A DNA stretch of 64,000 bases from Cristatella mucedo (GCA_009760855.2 WPIO01000012.1:252001-316000), one strand, 5' to 3'. Counted from the stretch's first letter, positions 43,399 through 58,200 are shown. Program-made: numbers and translations. The notes: a model not told the origin generated them from the sequence alone.

Positions 43399-46300
43399 AG
43401 TGCTTGAATGCCTTGTTTGCATTGTTCATCGCTTGTGCATCCAATTGTGTAAGCACATTGACTTGGCTGTATAAAGGGAATAGAGAATTCCGTTTTTGGC
43501 ACAGACAAGGTGCCGAACATCTCAGCTGATACCCGTTGATCCTGGTATCTTACCCGTTTGCATTCGGATTTCAATGCAGCACGTCAATTCGCTGATGCAA
43601 GCGTGCTACCAAACGGGGAGCAAAGTGAACAAGGCGTGCGTGAGTAATCAGGATCGAGCCCAACACATCTCCGGACCAGATACGCTAGCGCAAGTGACCA
43701 CAACAGTTTCTTGTTGTCCCACAGATACCAAGAAGGGGAGATTCGGCAGCCACTGAATTTTCCTCTTTTTGCTATGGGCAGCACATTTGTTTCTTTTACA
43801 CATTCCAAGCCTCGAAAGGCAAGTGAACCTGTATTAATACTTTCTATGAGATGTTTCTGTTTTGACTTGACAATAACCGTAGCTATTATAGTCCTGACTC
43901 ATAATAATAATCCTGTCTTTGTCCTGACGTCTGTTAGCCATCATGGGCGTATTCTGCTGTCATACCTTCGGTTGAGCTGCGCGAATAGCTCTTTAGGTCT
44001 AGTCACTCCGTCTCCGATAGCTGCAGTTTCTGTGGAGCTCGAGGCTGTGCTGTTGAGTAGTTGTGAGCCTGCCAGCCTCTGGCCTGCACCGGCGATTCAG
44101 GTCGAGTGAACTCAGCTGCCTCATATAACTCCCTCTCCTAACGACGGCTAGCTTGCTTAGAGAGCTGATGCTCATCCATCGTGTATTGCATGTGCTGGCA
44201 GGTTAGCTGGCGACATTCGCTCATTTGTGCTCCCACTGACTGGAGACTGGCCTCGTCATGTGACCCTGCCTGCCCGTCTCTTTGCAGGCGGCTGTGGTGC
44301 GAAGCTGCGTGTCTGACAGTAAGCCCATTGGTCAAGTGCTGATGGGTTGCATAGCGCAATCGAGATCCCACCTGTGTGTCAACCAGCCTGCAAAATGTAA
44401 ATGTTGTAAATAAATAGTCTAGTCTATCTTTCACTTTCTTTTCGGTCTGTAGTTAATAGAGCAGCCTTTCCGTCGGTTTGCAGCATTGCTTAATTAAGCA
44501 GAATTTCACTGACTTTCGTGCTTTGTGTGTGGCTGTGGCTCGTGTGCCCCTCCCTCCCTCCCCCCCCCAACAATTGCAGTAGCGGTCGTAATTGAGTAAT
44601 TACGTAATTGAGGCAAAATTATTATAGACTGCTATTCGAAGTCTATTGGAGTAAAGCAATGTTCTTTACTAAGCCAGCTGCTTCAAGTAGCTGTACTGTG
44701 ACTGTCTGGCCTGCCACAATACAGTTCAAACCCTTGAATATCTCAGTTGCTTAGCATTGTTGACGTGAATGAGAACGTATTTCCCATGGCACCCGAGGTT
44801 TTCTGTATGTGCTTGGCTTTGCAGAATCACGTGCACACTTATAACTTGCAAGGTTTTGTTTCGAAAGTGCCTCAGCCTTTATATTGCTGCATTCTACATG
44901 CAGCATAGCACATTTTATAAGGTTACCTACTTTTTAAGCAGCAAATAAACAACACGTAGGAAAAGCATACCTTGACCTTGACATGATTATGAAACTTAGT
45001 CTGGGTAAAGCAAGATTTGACCCCATGGCAGATTTCTAGCTATGTGCATGGACAAAACCAGGGAATTAAGAAAGCTAGCTTAAATCGACAGGACTAGCCT
45101 CTTGCCACAGCACCATTCATAGAGATTAGCAAGACCACAGGTGAATATCTTGTTTTTTTCGTTTGTCCTAAAATGACCAACTAATCAGCCGATCGCAAGG
45201 AAGGACACAGTAAAAGCAAACATGGGTGTGGCTGGCCTTTCGATCCACTCGTGCTCCTATTTAGCATGACAGCAACTTTCAACTCTCAAACCAAGAAACC
45301 AAACCAACGAGAAGTTGTCGGTACATCCCGGCGTCTAAAAGAAGAGAAGAATTTGACAACGACTGGATCAAATAAGGGCTGAAATTATGAGACCTGCAGT
45401 GAGTTGGGTCAAAGCTCTACTCCTAGCTTCGGTATGAAGCTGTTGACAGAATGAACAATATTTGACCCCGTTTTCATTCAGCACGAGTTTTTCCTTGCCT
45501 TTTCTTTCTTTTTGCTTATATAGAGATTCCGTCAAGCCACAAAAAGTAAACAAGAAACTTCCTTACCAATCGAAACCATGTAATTGTAATTATAATTTTT
45601 TTAACACTTAAGTATCGAAAGCACCAATACACTGAAGAAGTTGCACACTAATAATAATACTAATAATAAGCATTCAGCAGCAAGTTGTATCACAGTGTAT
45701 CACTGTTCTGACATGAAGCAATGTCAGGGTCATAGTATTACTGAGATCAGCTGCAAAATAAAAGAGACCCGTATTCGAATCTAAAGTTTGCCAAAACCCT
45801 GTGTGGCAATGTTAGCGTTGCTAGTGATTCTCGAATACGTATGGTAGCACTTTAGAGATATCTGGCATGAACCACTGCTGAAGCAGATTGATCAGTGCTT
45901 GGAGGATCCCTCCGAAACGTGCTGGGGTCGTTCTTCAGAACTCTTCCAACGAACCGTGTATAGCAAAGCAGCTATCAAAGGTCGTCTATGCTTCCTAGTG
46001 CACTAGTAGCACCAGAACCCCATTGTGCCTTTTGATGTAGTCGTCACTCACTCTCAATGACACCTGAAAGAAAGCACAAAGAACTGACCCATGTTATGAT
46101 AGCTCTGGTCTACTAGTGGATCCAGCTAAGGCTACTCAATCAAGTGGCCGGTGACGATATTGTCCATTAAAACGGATACGGATCATGGCATTATGCTTTA
46201 CGAATGTGACGCCAGACTAATCAAATATATGCTGATTCCACGGCTAACTAGGTTAAAATGGGTGGCAGGGAAGGACGACAACTATGATTGAGTCGACAGA

Positions 46301-49300
46301 GATCGAGGAATATGTACTGGCAAGACTGGCAAGATTTGTTACTACTAGGCTTTCTGTTAGACTAGGTTGCAGCCTCGGATACCTCAGGTCCACATCGGTG
46401 CTCAAATTGAATATAGCAGGCAATGAATATCGATTCCTTAAAATAGCTAGTCATTTACCTTGGGACCTCTAGTCTGTTGATGTCACGTGTTTTATTGTTT
46501 TCAAGAAGTTAGTGGCATTTGTTAAATAAGCCATTAGTTTTTATCTGAGCCATCTAGCGCTTTTCATGCATCAACCGTGCATCAGGCCCCTAATACGTAA
46601 CATCGCCTGCACTCCGGGATGCACTTTGAGCACCAATTGTGTCTGCCATTTGATGAGCGATGTTATAGGATGTTTGTGTCAAAGTCAAAAGAAAAGTAGC
46701 TACAGGCCACGGTACGTGAGTGACTAGCCTACACCCTAGTAACACTAAGTGTCAAATGCTGCTAGAATCTGCCTGACTAGTCCTATCGTTAGAAATAATG
46801 TTGGGCCTCAGAAATCCACAGTGTTTCACTCGATGCAGCAATAGGGCTGTACCGGCTAAATGGTGGCTGCAGTGGCGCCTGGCAGAAAAACCCATCAGAC
46901 AGCATGACACTTCGACATGAACTTCATAGCAACGGATGCAGTACTGCCTATGTCAGAGAGTGGGCTACCGAATTCATCGTTGCAAGATCAGCACATTGTG
47001 AGAACGAAGAAATGTGAGGGCGTACGAAACTTACCCTAGGAACTTGCCCTATGTGGTTATACAGCTAGCCACATTGCAATCTCTGGACCCAAGCCAAGTC
47101 TTTACGGTTCAAAGCGTTCTGCTAGCACTGGCCAGCTAAATTGTACGGCTCAAGACACTGATATTCTAGATACCCGATGCTTTCAGCACTGCACACGCGT
47201 TGGAGAAACAGCTGCACAGCATGGGCAGGCTGGACAGCTGCTGCCGCACTACGCACCGTCGTCGGTCGGAGCTGCTGCTCTGAGCTGAGCTTCTTCTCTT
47301 AGCGTCGCCTCGTGGGCTCCAGCGACGAGCCGGATAGCTTGTTCCTAGTGGCGGCAACCTACGGCACAGTGTGCACAGTGTGCGCTTGAGCACAATACCA
47401 CAAGGCTGGGCTTCCGGTGAGCAGCAAACCTTGATAGCCAACCAAAATTTTCTATCTGCCTCCTACCCTAGGAGAAGTTCTTCTGTCGGCCAGGCCGGGA
47501 GCCGCCCTGCGATTCTCCTCTTCGCGACGCACCTGCAATCAGCCGCATATAGCCGCATACTAGAGTTCTACGACGTACAATGATAATTGAAGCAGAAAGC
47601 AGAAACTTGCTCGGAGGAGGTGGGAGGACACGTTACGAGTATTTTGCTCAGCAATTTAATATACGGCTCGTATGGCATAAAATACCGCTCACTAATGCTT
47701 ATACATGGTATGCACAACTCGTATGGGGTAGCCTTGCTTCAAGGCAATCGCATTCATTGGCCGTTCTCATCAAAGGAGGAAACATCACAATCCCAGCCAA
47801 TGCCAAATAGCACCTTTCAAGCTAGGGCGTTAAAGTGATGTTCGATGCATTAAGGTAGCCTTCAATCACCATTTCTCAGCCCCCGTGAACGCAGTTCTCC
47901 AAGATAAGCTGCTGAGAGAGACAGCTGTGTAGTTACTAAGCTCATCCGTGAAGTGATATGTCGAAAAAGTTAGACCAATCTTAAGCCGAATAGGTGATGG
48001 TACACGGAGGCACAACAGCATCCGAGAGGTGGCCAAAACAGTGGCCATCACAATAAATCGTTTTCCTGTTTTTCTTAAGCACATCGTCCAGGTAGGCACA
48101 CGCGTTAAATACTCGTGAGATGCAGTATAACAGCAAAGGTAGTTGAAGATGTACGGGTTGCAGAACAGGGCCAGGGCTTATCCAAATTAGGAAGGGCAGC
48201 GCGGTAGATCGATTTATGAATGCTTAGAGCAGCCGGCATCGGTAGCTTTCTGAGTGAGGGTAGCAAAGTAGAAGAGCATGTTTCTGCCTGGAACGTCGTC
48301 ACTCTAAATTTGGCTCAACATTTTCCAAATTAGTAGCCATTGGCTAGACCACGTTGCAAGTGGCGAGCAGCATTGGGCAGCTTCGATGCATGGCCTCCAG
48401 TCGTCAGCCCTCTGTCGATCGGTTCGACCAGAAGCAGAACTTCCTGAACCAGATCGCCTTGAGATCACCTCCGTATGGTGGGTGTAACTCACACTGCTGC
48501 CTCGACTTTCTATAATAATAATAATAGTGCATTTGACGATCTCCCATCTCGGCATGTCTACGGATCGTGATCTGGAGGGGCCGTCATGCCGTGCAATACC
48601 CCTGCCCCACCTCTTATCAAGGTTGTGAAGGGCATTCCTGTCAGACAGTGGGAAGGCACGGCACTTAATCGGCTAAGGCCAGGTTGCTACATGGTTCGGC
48701 ACAAACTTCTGAGCGGCTACTGTCCAATGCCTGTCAATTACACTCAATCTTGGTCCGGAAGGATGGTCTTATGAAGGGCTAGGCGCCTTCTGAGACAGCA
48801 TCTCTGGAAGTCCTTGACCACGTCCGGCTCGCAAAGGCAGCCAGCACACACCCCCCAGACCCAGGAGGAAGCAGGTCAAGGCCAAGGCTATCTCCTAGAC
48901 CCCCCTAGGCAACTAGACTGCAGCTATACAAAGCAGGTTCTCTCTATCCGGGCCAACTTCATATTTATGTAGTCTTTAAAAAAAGGAAAAACTGGCTAAC
49001 TCAACCGCCAGGATTGGATCGTGTGCAGACAAAATTTAAAGTGCATAAACACGAGGAGGGGGTTTTGGCTTTTGATGCTTTCACTACGACAAGGCGAACT
49101 CGACAACCAGCCACCGAAATAAAACCCGGACCACTACCCCCCCCCGAGGATTCGGCATGCATTGATTTAGTTAATGCCCACCTCTTCTGTACCTGATGTT
49201 AGATGCGACTCACCAGCACTAGGCAACAGCAGGGAGGAGGGGCGAAAGCTAGCGCCATCTGGTGGCTGCGGCCAGCAAGAACTGATGCAAACACCACTTG

Positions 49301-49503
49301 CACAGCCTGGTCCGGCCGGAGCCACCAAGGCAACTACCTGCTCACGCTGACTCGCGAAACCACGAAGCAGCGCACAACTTGCAAGGCATCGCTCGACTGT
49401 CGAAAGCCGGAGCGGTGGCTCAATGCTGGATCCTCAGAGGGGGACAGGCTGCTGCCTCGAAAGCTAGCCTCTGTCTCGCGAGGCACAAGGTCACTAGCGT
49501 CTG
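43399..49503. other. Space between INTS4 and NuMA, no confident gene
   Basis: Mostly AT-rich with stops in all frames. Short coding-like pieces exist (47305-47391 plus, with RRLVGSSDEPDSLFLVAATY; 48380-48530 minus, Ser/Arg-rich) but I cannot tie them to a family or to each other. A poly-C run lies near 44560. Confidence 0.35.
44409..44414 (+). terminator. Possible INTS4 polyadenylation signal
   Basis: An AATAAA about 1.4 kb after the INTS4 stop. It is distant, so support is weak. Confidence 0.2.
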
Positions 49504-52500
49504 TCAGCAGCTCGGGCAGCTCACCTTGGCAGCTCGAGGCGACGGTCCGGCCGCCATGCTCCTGCGCCGTGGGCTTCGACCTTGGGAGCCCGGAGCAAGT
49601 GTAAGATGACGGCCCGCCAATGCAGCAGCCTTCTCCATCACAACTGCGGCTGCAGCAGCTGCTGCTGCATCTGATAGAGAAGGCCTAGCTGCCTCGCCAC
49701 CGCTACCTCCGGGCAGCCGAGAGCTGACCTCGATGGAGTATGCAGACCGCAGGTGCGGCCGGCAGAGATCGTTCCTGCGACGCAGCTCGGCAAGCCGGCC
49801 GATGTCGCTGAACTCGGGATCTGGCGAGGGCTCGTCTTCACCTGCTCATGAATGGACGTCAGATTGCTCGTGCCAGCAGCAAGGGGCGTGGGCATGCATT
49901 GCAAATGCGCCGCTGCCGGAATACAGGCGCCCGGGTGACGAAGCCACACAGTCTTTCCACTAATCACTTACATGCTGCGACCTTCACGGGTGTTACGAAG
50001 GAGAAAGATGCCGGATTCAGTCGTGAGACACTGGAAAATTGAATGCAACGGCTGTTTTTGCTGCAAAGCGAGCAACTTGCGGCGACGAAACGCTTGCAGC
50101 TTGGACTGCGTCATTCGGTGCGCTAAACAATGTAATGTAATGTACCTCCGTCTGTAACTCCACAAAGCCACAAAGACTATGTGGGTGCTACGCAGGAGAG
50201 TTTTGTATAGTGCACTCAGCCAAAGCGGCTTTCGGTATGCATTCGGTAGCCAAAAGACTCCATCTCACACAACAAAGAGAAAGTGGAAAGCATAGCAGAG
50301 TCAGGAGAGCAGTTGAGGTAGTGAGTAGCATGGAAGTAGCAGCTCAGGACCCCTGGAAAGGATGAGCCATAGTCGGTAGCATGAGAGTAGTTGTCGTTGT
50401 ATAAGAATCATGAAAGCAAGTTCCACAGTCTAGGACCTGCAGAGCTAAAGCTTCTGTCGCCAACGGTCTTTAAGCGAAGGAATGGAACAGCTAATTTATT
50501 ATCCATACAGGACCTGAGGGCACCAGGAGGCTGAAATTGGTGCAGCAGTTCAGCTAGGTATGGAGGAGCCAAGCCGTGGCGATCCTTGGGGGTCAGCGTA
50601 AGAACTTTGCTCTATATCCGTTGATCAAGCGGCAGCCATCCTAGCTCTTTTAGCAAAGGAGACATGTGGTCAAACCTATGGGACTTTAAAACTGGCCTCG
50701 AAGCCATATTCATAGCCAGCTGCAGTGGCCTAGTTGCTTTTTTTGATAGCCCAGCCAAAAGGGAATTGTAATAATCAAACCGAGACAGAACTAAAGATGC
50801 ACAAGGTGTGCATCTTTAAAGTGCTTCTGACTTTTGGTCTTCTGACTTGAGCGTTTTTATTGTCATTTCTTCGATGCTCCCCCTGCATCCGTTAGCATCG
50901 GTCAAAACCAGTTTTGGGTTAATTATAATAATACTAATAATACATGTGTATAGCACCCTGAGAACTTATTGTCTTTCTAGGCACCTTGCATATGCTGTAA
51001 AGGAAGCATGATCATATGGTTAGTAATAACATGCACAATGTCAACAAGTATAACATGGTTAGAGGTGACATGCACAGGGTCAGCATGCAAAGATGGTTAA
51101 TGGCAGCATGCATAATGTCAGCACACAAAAGCATATAAAGGTCGAATCACAAGAACCCACTATATGCTGTGACTAATAGGCTCGTTTTTAGCTTCTTTAA
51201 AACGTGGTCAAGTCAGAGGATGTCGTGACGCAGCGTCGGAAGTGAGTTCCAGGCTTTGGGAGCATGCGAACTAAAGGCACGGTCGCCAAAGGATTTGAGG
51301 TTCGTAAGAGGTGTAGCTAAACGATTACATTCCGAAAATGCTGGTGGTACGATGCCTGGCCTGAGTGTTCTGATAGCTAGGCTGGAGCCAAAGAATAAAG
51401 GGACCTAAGAGTGAGTGACAAAACCTTGAAGTCGATACGCTGCTTGATTAGGCGTCAGTGCAGGTCGGCAAAAAGTGGTGTGATGTGGTACTGCACCGCT
51501 CACAACAGGCAAGCCTATCTGCAGAGTTTTGCATCAACTGTAATCGCCTGAGTGCACAGTAGGCCAGCAAGCAGCCAGTTGCAGAAATCGAGATAGGATG
51601 TTACAAACGAATGTATCAATTTGAATGTAATATCCCTGTCTTAGCATGCCCGAATTTTAGCAATCTTATGTAGCTGAAAGTAGACAGAATTTACTGTGGA
51701 GCTGATGTGATCCTTTAGTGCAAGGTCACTTTGGAACAGTACACCTAGATTTCGTGCATATGCAACAGGAGATATGCTGGCATAGCCAATTAATTTTGAA
51801 CGTTAAGCTGTCCCATGTCGAAGTTACACTTGGTTGGCCCACAACAAGTAAGTTGGTTTTGTCGTCATTTCATTTGAGAAAGTTTTGTCATCCATTTTAT
51901 ATGTCAGCAATACAAGCAGCAAGGGTGTGTAGAGATTTCGACATGCTGGGGGCAAGGATGGGTCAAAGCTAAGGTAGAACTGAGTGCCATCTGCATAGAG
52001 TGAAAGCATAGATTGTACTTGGCGATCACATCGGCAAGAGGAAGAGTATAAGCTGTGAAGAGAACCGGACCAAGCACAGACCCCTGAGGTATTGCTTCCT
52101 TAAGTGTTGCTTGGCTGATCTAGTCCGTCCACATTAATACTCTAGATTCTCTCACTGAACTCTGACTTACACCATTGTAGTGCAGTGCCAGTGATGCCCA
52201 GATGCCAAGATAAGAGGTGCTCGAGAAGGACTTGGTGATCAATAGTATCGAACGCTGTCGAAAGATCAAGTAAAATAAGCAGATATAATTCATTTGTATA
52301 GTGCCCCAAGAGAACTTAATCTCTATTCAGACACTTCACATATGCCACGGGGCTCGAGCCCACGGCCTCAGCAAGACCTTGGTCGGGGCGAGGACCTTAA
52401 CTGCTTGACCAAACCAGCTTGGCGAGAGACTTTACCTACGTTAGCCTACATTCCTGAGAAGGTCGTCGTAAACCCTAAGCAATGCTGACTCTGTTGAGTG

Positions 52501-55223
52501 GTTAGCTCTACAGCCAGACTGGAATTTGCCTACTAGGTTTGGAGTTTCAATGCAAGAGTTCAGCAGATCTGCCACAACTCGCTCTACTGTCTTTGATAGG
52601 AACGGTAGAAGGGAAACTGAGCGGAAGCTGCTCAAACTTTCTTGGTCTAGTATTGCTTTCTTAGTTAGTAGCCTAACTACAGTCTTCTTGAAAGGGGTAG
52701 GGAATATCCTGAGGTTAACAACATATTTATCATGTTAGTTATGTATGGCAGCAGCATAGATGAATCGTGTCTATGCATAGTAGAAGTAGGACCGTGGGTA
52801 TAGTGTCCTGAGACCTAATTATCTTCTTTGACTGGGTGATTAATAACAGGATGAGGTAAATCGTGGCTTCCTTGAATGTGGGCATTGAGGTGCTGCACAG
52901 AATTGAGAGAGGGGAGCCCTGTGAGGTTTGAATTGAGGGACAGGAGTCCAGAAGGGATGATGCTACCTTGAGGAAGGACTGTCTTGATCTTGTCTATCTT
53001 GCTGAAAAAGAAGCTAGAGACGCTATCATCATCTGCACGAGGATCACTAGGTAAGGAGCTAATCTGGGAGAGGTGAAGGAGATGGTTGATTGAAGGCATC
53101 AGAATTTTTCGATTGTTCATTTGTTATTCAACAGTAACTTTTTTTTTATAGAAATCTAGACTTAGTCGTAGCTATGACTGATTGAGATGATCTACAGTAA
53201 TCCTCATATGCCCGTCGGTGGACAGTCGGTCCTGATTTTTTTGAATGCGCTTAGAAGCGCAAACTCGTCGAGCATGTCGGCTAGTGTCGTGTTGTAGCAT
53301 TCTACCGATCGGAAGGGGGATTGAGCAGCAGGAGCAAAGAAGATATTTTCTCTCGAACAGCATCATTGTCAAGGGTCTGGAAGTTTTGGGATTCATGCAT
53401 GACTATAGCTGTGGAGGAGGGCACACAGAAATGCAGACTGAACGAGATCAGATGCAGAAATCGTAGGTGATCGTAGGTGATCGTAGCAAAGAGTTGTTGG
53501 AGAAAGTTGGTCGATTGCATGCCCCTCGATGTGAGCAGGATCATACTTATGAGCCGCACGAGAGAATGAGTCAGTCAGTGCACGAAATTAAGAGCTTAAC
53601 ACATCAGATAAGTTATTAATAAAAATGTTAAAATCACCCATAAAGGGAAAAGATCGATTTCTTGCACACAGAATCGAAATGAGATCAGAGAAATTCGAGA
53701 TAAAGGAGAACTGTCACCATTGGCAGCTTGTTGTCGGACAAACTCAAAACAAAAGATTCGAAAGACTGCTTCGAGGGAACTGCAAACAGCTTGAAACTGA
53801 AGGATGGACATCGATAATGACGACCCCATTGCCAATTGTAATTAATCTAGGGGCATGAAAGAACGAGAAGCCTTACGGGTTGCGATCGTAGTCTGACCAG
53901 AAGTCGATTTCAGCTAGCTCTCGGTCGAGGTGAATAGGTCCCATTCATTCTCAGTAATTATGTCACATATTATTAGGGGTCAATTGCCGATTGAGCAAGA
54001 ACTCCAAAGACAAGCATTAAGATGGGCCACCGAGGTTATAGCAGGCCTGGTGACCACACAGTTAGAGTGATTAACTGCAGCACTAGGAGGAGATCGCGCA
54101 GGGCAGCACGAGACAATGCTGGGAATAGCAAACATGCGTGGGTTCTAGCCGAGCGTGGCTCGGCAGCCGAGGCAACTTCTGATTAGCCATGTTTTGTTGA
54201 TCACCAAATTCACGTACCCTCACAACAGCAACCGCATCTGAAATGCATTTACACGACGATAACGCAACGACAATAGGGAGGCACGATCATATCTAACAGG
54301 CAGAATATTAACAGTAGGTGAACTAACTAACCTAAACCCTGATGGGGTAGGCCGCAGCACATTGGAACTCAGCTGGAAGCACTAAGGGTTTAGGAGTTCA
54401 TAGGCATGTAATTTCTTAGGCGCTACGGTCAAACACTGAAGAGATGTGCAGGTTAGGTGGGGAGAAACTTCAAACCCAGTCACAACTTTAACATCTAAAT
54501 TGCTGCTTTGCTCACTGATCATAGATCAGTTTAAAGAGCTGTTTTTTAAAAGCAAAACACTGGCCAGCACACTGTTTGATTACCCAATAAGAATAAGCAC
54601 TGTGCCTTGATTTGATTCTAATTTGAATGTGACACTGGTGTTCTTCAACCATTACATTTTTTAAACGGTTCAATAAGTTATTTTGTATGACTAAAATACA
54701 TTGTGTGCCTATGCCTTTTCTACTTTACTCTTGGAAACACCCTCAAGCTTATCAAAAGCAAAAATCAGCAACGGTATCGCATCGTCTGGCTAATATAGCT
54801 GTGTAGTCATCCATATATGCACATTGGGTTCTGGGTATTCTTGTCATCCGTATAGCACTATGAATGCGACTACGACAGCCAATCGTGAATCCGATATGCA
54901 ATATATAACTTGCCCTCAAATTTAGCAAAATATACAAAAATAGCATATTTAACACAGGCCACGATGGCCAACAGCCCAAAAAGTGTACATATACTTTAGT
55001 TACTACTGGCAAATGGCATAACAACAAAGTGGCTCAAACGACGGCAGCTTACTATGTCCGAGCAGCAGCATGGCATCGCATGAACAGTCAACCAGACTTT
55101 GAACATATGAACATACCAAGACGATTGAAAGCGATCAACTCTTGAAATGTTGGTGGTATCGCACATGCTGATGTCTGTAAACCGAATAGTGACAATGAGT
55201 ATTCTGTAGTGAACTTTAGCTGA

Positions 55224-55273
<50 letters not shown>

Positions 55274-58200
55274 TAAATAAACACAGAGCCTACTGCTGTC
55301 TGCTACTTAATTAGTATAGCACCCAAAGTCAACTTAATCTCTACTGAGTATGCCATGGGGCAAAGTATGACATATGCCAAAGGGTTCGAAAGCAAGATCC
55401 CGGACGTTAAAGGTGAGCACCATACCCCTGGGCCAAACAGTCGACAATAAACGGCAACCTTGCAGGAACACCCACACCACGCCAAAGTTGCAGTGCTTGT
55501 GTGCATGTGCCCATCGATATTCCAGGACGATATAAAGAGAGAGGGTTCACACTGGTCTCGTGCTCAGCCCTCTTCCCCACATCGTGTGTCCACTTCGTTC
55601 AGCAACCAAATTCAGCTACATTCACCAGTCACTCTGGAACCGACTCTTTACCAGCAAAAAAAGAGAATCGTTAGCATACTACCCATTTTTGCAGCCTTCC
55701 AGTTTTACCAACAGACTTCCGGACGCCGAATCAAAAGAAGATGGCAGCTCCCCAGAAAGATGACAGCAGGTAACCGGGCTACGGCTACCGGCATCCTAAT
55801 TGCCGCCAGGTTGGGTGTAGGCAAGCAAGCCTTCTTCTGGAAAGCACGGCTCTGCAGCACAGCCAGCTTACAGGTTCCGGCAGCAGCACCAGGCTCACGG
55901 CAAGCAGACCTGCTCGCACAAAATGACCGACCTCGGGTTGTCCGACTGTAGCAACCTAGAGGATACTGGCTTATGCCCGTGAAAATCACGAGCCATTTCA
56001 CTGCTACATTACACTGCAGGCACATGAGTGGCCTGCTGACCTAGTGGCAAGCCCAGCCCAAGCTGTTGGCCGACAGTATAACGAAGTGCTCGAACCTTAG
56101 CTTCAGCCTCTTTCTTTGTTTGACCTTGCCATAATTGAGGCATTCAATGACCTCTGACGGGCGAAGCTCCCAGGCTTCAATTCTTCAATCTCTTCCTGCT
56201 GTAGTAGAGTTTGACCTACGTAACGTTTCCGTTGAGTTTCGGCAGTGCGGCACTGAGTGGCTTCCATTATTGCCAATGTTTTTCTCGTTTTTGCCTGTGA
56301 CACTTATATTCTGCTCACTCTGGTCTTTTAGGTTCCCAATTGATTGCTGTGAAAACTCGTCGGTCAACAATGGCAGCAGAATCCACGGGTTTAATACGGA
56401 AATTACCCTGCACCCATAAAAAAATGACGGAAAACTCCCACTTTGCTTTGGAAGGCAGGTCTGAGTGCCCGCTGACCTACCTGCGGCGAACCCGGCCCAC
56501 TGGTACTGCCAAATTAGAGTTATGGAGCAAAATATGTATAGGAGAAAAAGGGAAAACATTTCAAAATGATAATTCATAACTTTCTTACACTACGAACATA
56601 AATATATTGTTATGGACATTATTTGTCAGCAGCACCGGGTAGCAAATCAGCATTCAGTTGCATGTGCGAACAGTGTTTGTCTTCCGAAGTGGCATATGCA
56701 AATTAGCAAATTATCTCCCCTTGTTTAACATGTGACATAAAACTCGACGTTGCTGTACTGTCGTATGACTACTGTAGATATCACAAAGGCCAGTCATAAC
56801 GTAGGCACGACGTCGGTGACTATGGCACACATTCACTAGCTCACTAACTAACCTCTGCCAGCATATCTTCAGTTGAATCAGCTCGAAATCTAGGTGTCAT
56901 ATTCCAAAGCGACCTCTCGTTAGACGACCATATCAGCTCCACAGTCAAATCCGCCTATTTTCAGCTTCATAACATTGCTAAAATTCGGGCTTGTTTAGAT
57001 AAGGATACCACGTCCAAGTTGGTCCATGCATTCGTGACATCCCGTCTCGACTTCTGCAACTCACTGCTTACTGGCCTAACAGCATGTGCGATCAGGCGAT
57101 TGCAGCTGGTGCAAAACTCTGCAGCTAGGCTTGTCTGTCGTGAGCGGCGCAGTTGCCACATTACTCCACTTCTTGCCGACCTGCACTGGCTACCAGTCAA
57201 GCAACGGATTGACTTCAAGGTTTTGTCCCTCACTTTTAGGTCCCTTCATTCTATGGCTCCAGCCTATCTGTCAGATATACTACCCCATCAGGCAAAGCAT
57301 CGTACCACCCGCTTTTCGGAATCCAGCAGTCTAGAAATACCTCATGCAAACCTTAAATCCTTTGGAGACCGTGCATTTAGTTCATACGCTCCCAAAGCCT
57401 GGAACTCCCTCCCGACCTGCGTCAGAACATCCCCTGACCTGACCACATTTAAAAGGAACCTAAAAACACACCTATTTAGGACAGCATTTAGTGGGTCCCT
57501 TGTGATTCGTCCTTGACGTGCTTATGCGTGCTGACACTGTTCATGCTGCCACTAACCACATTTGCATGCTGACCCTGTGCATGTCACCCCTAACCATATT
57601 ATTTATTTCGTTTATTTTTTTCAAGCATGATTTTACTTACCATTCAATGGCATTTCACTTTACAGCAAATGTAAAGCGCCTAGAGAGAGATTAAGTTCTC
57701 TGAGGGCGCTTTATCAAGTGAATTATTATTATTATTATTATTATTATTATAACCTAGGGTTGATTGCACGGCCACAGGGTACTGTGTAGCTGGTGAACAG
57801 ACACAACACTGTACAGTCTGGTTTACAGTCTGGTAGATTATTTGGTCGACTTGTTTAGCAGTACATATTGTAAAAATTAAAAGCCATATTTGCTATAAAC
57901 CATTTTCTACCCTAAGATGGACTGGTAGCGCTTCATTTTCTACACGCTTGCTTAGCATCTGAACAAACTAACGTTCAGTCGAGGGAGGGACTGGTCCCAT
58001 GCCCTTGACCCTCTGAGGAGTCAGGGAAGACAATCCTCTCTAGCACGCATTCAATTACTTCTATCCAAACCAGTCGAGCATGCAGTTGCACGCAGAGAAT
58101 GGTCACGCAAAATGAGAATCACATCCAGTCACCTTAGGGGCATTAGGGTGATTAGGGTGGCTGGCAGTGACCATGCAAACGCATCATGGTTTCTGCAGCC

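Noticed and set aside
58138-58162. TTAGGGTG repeats suggesting a telomere-like tract
   Set aside because: Only two to three imperfect units.
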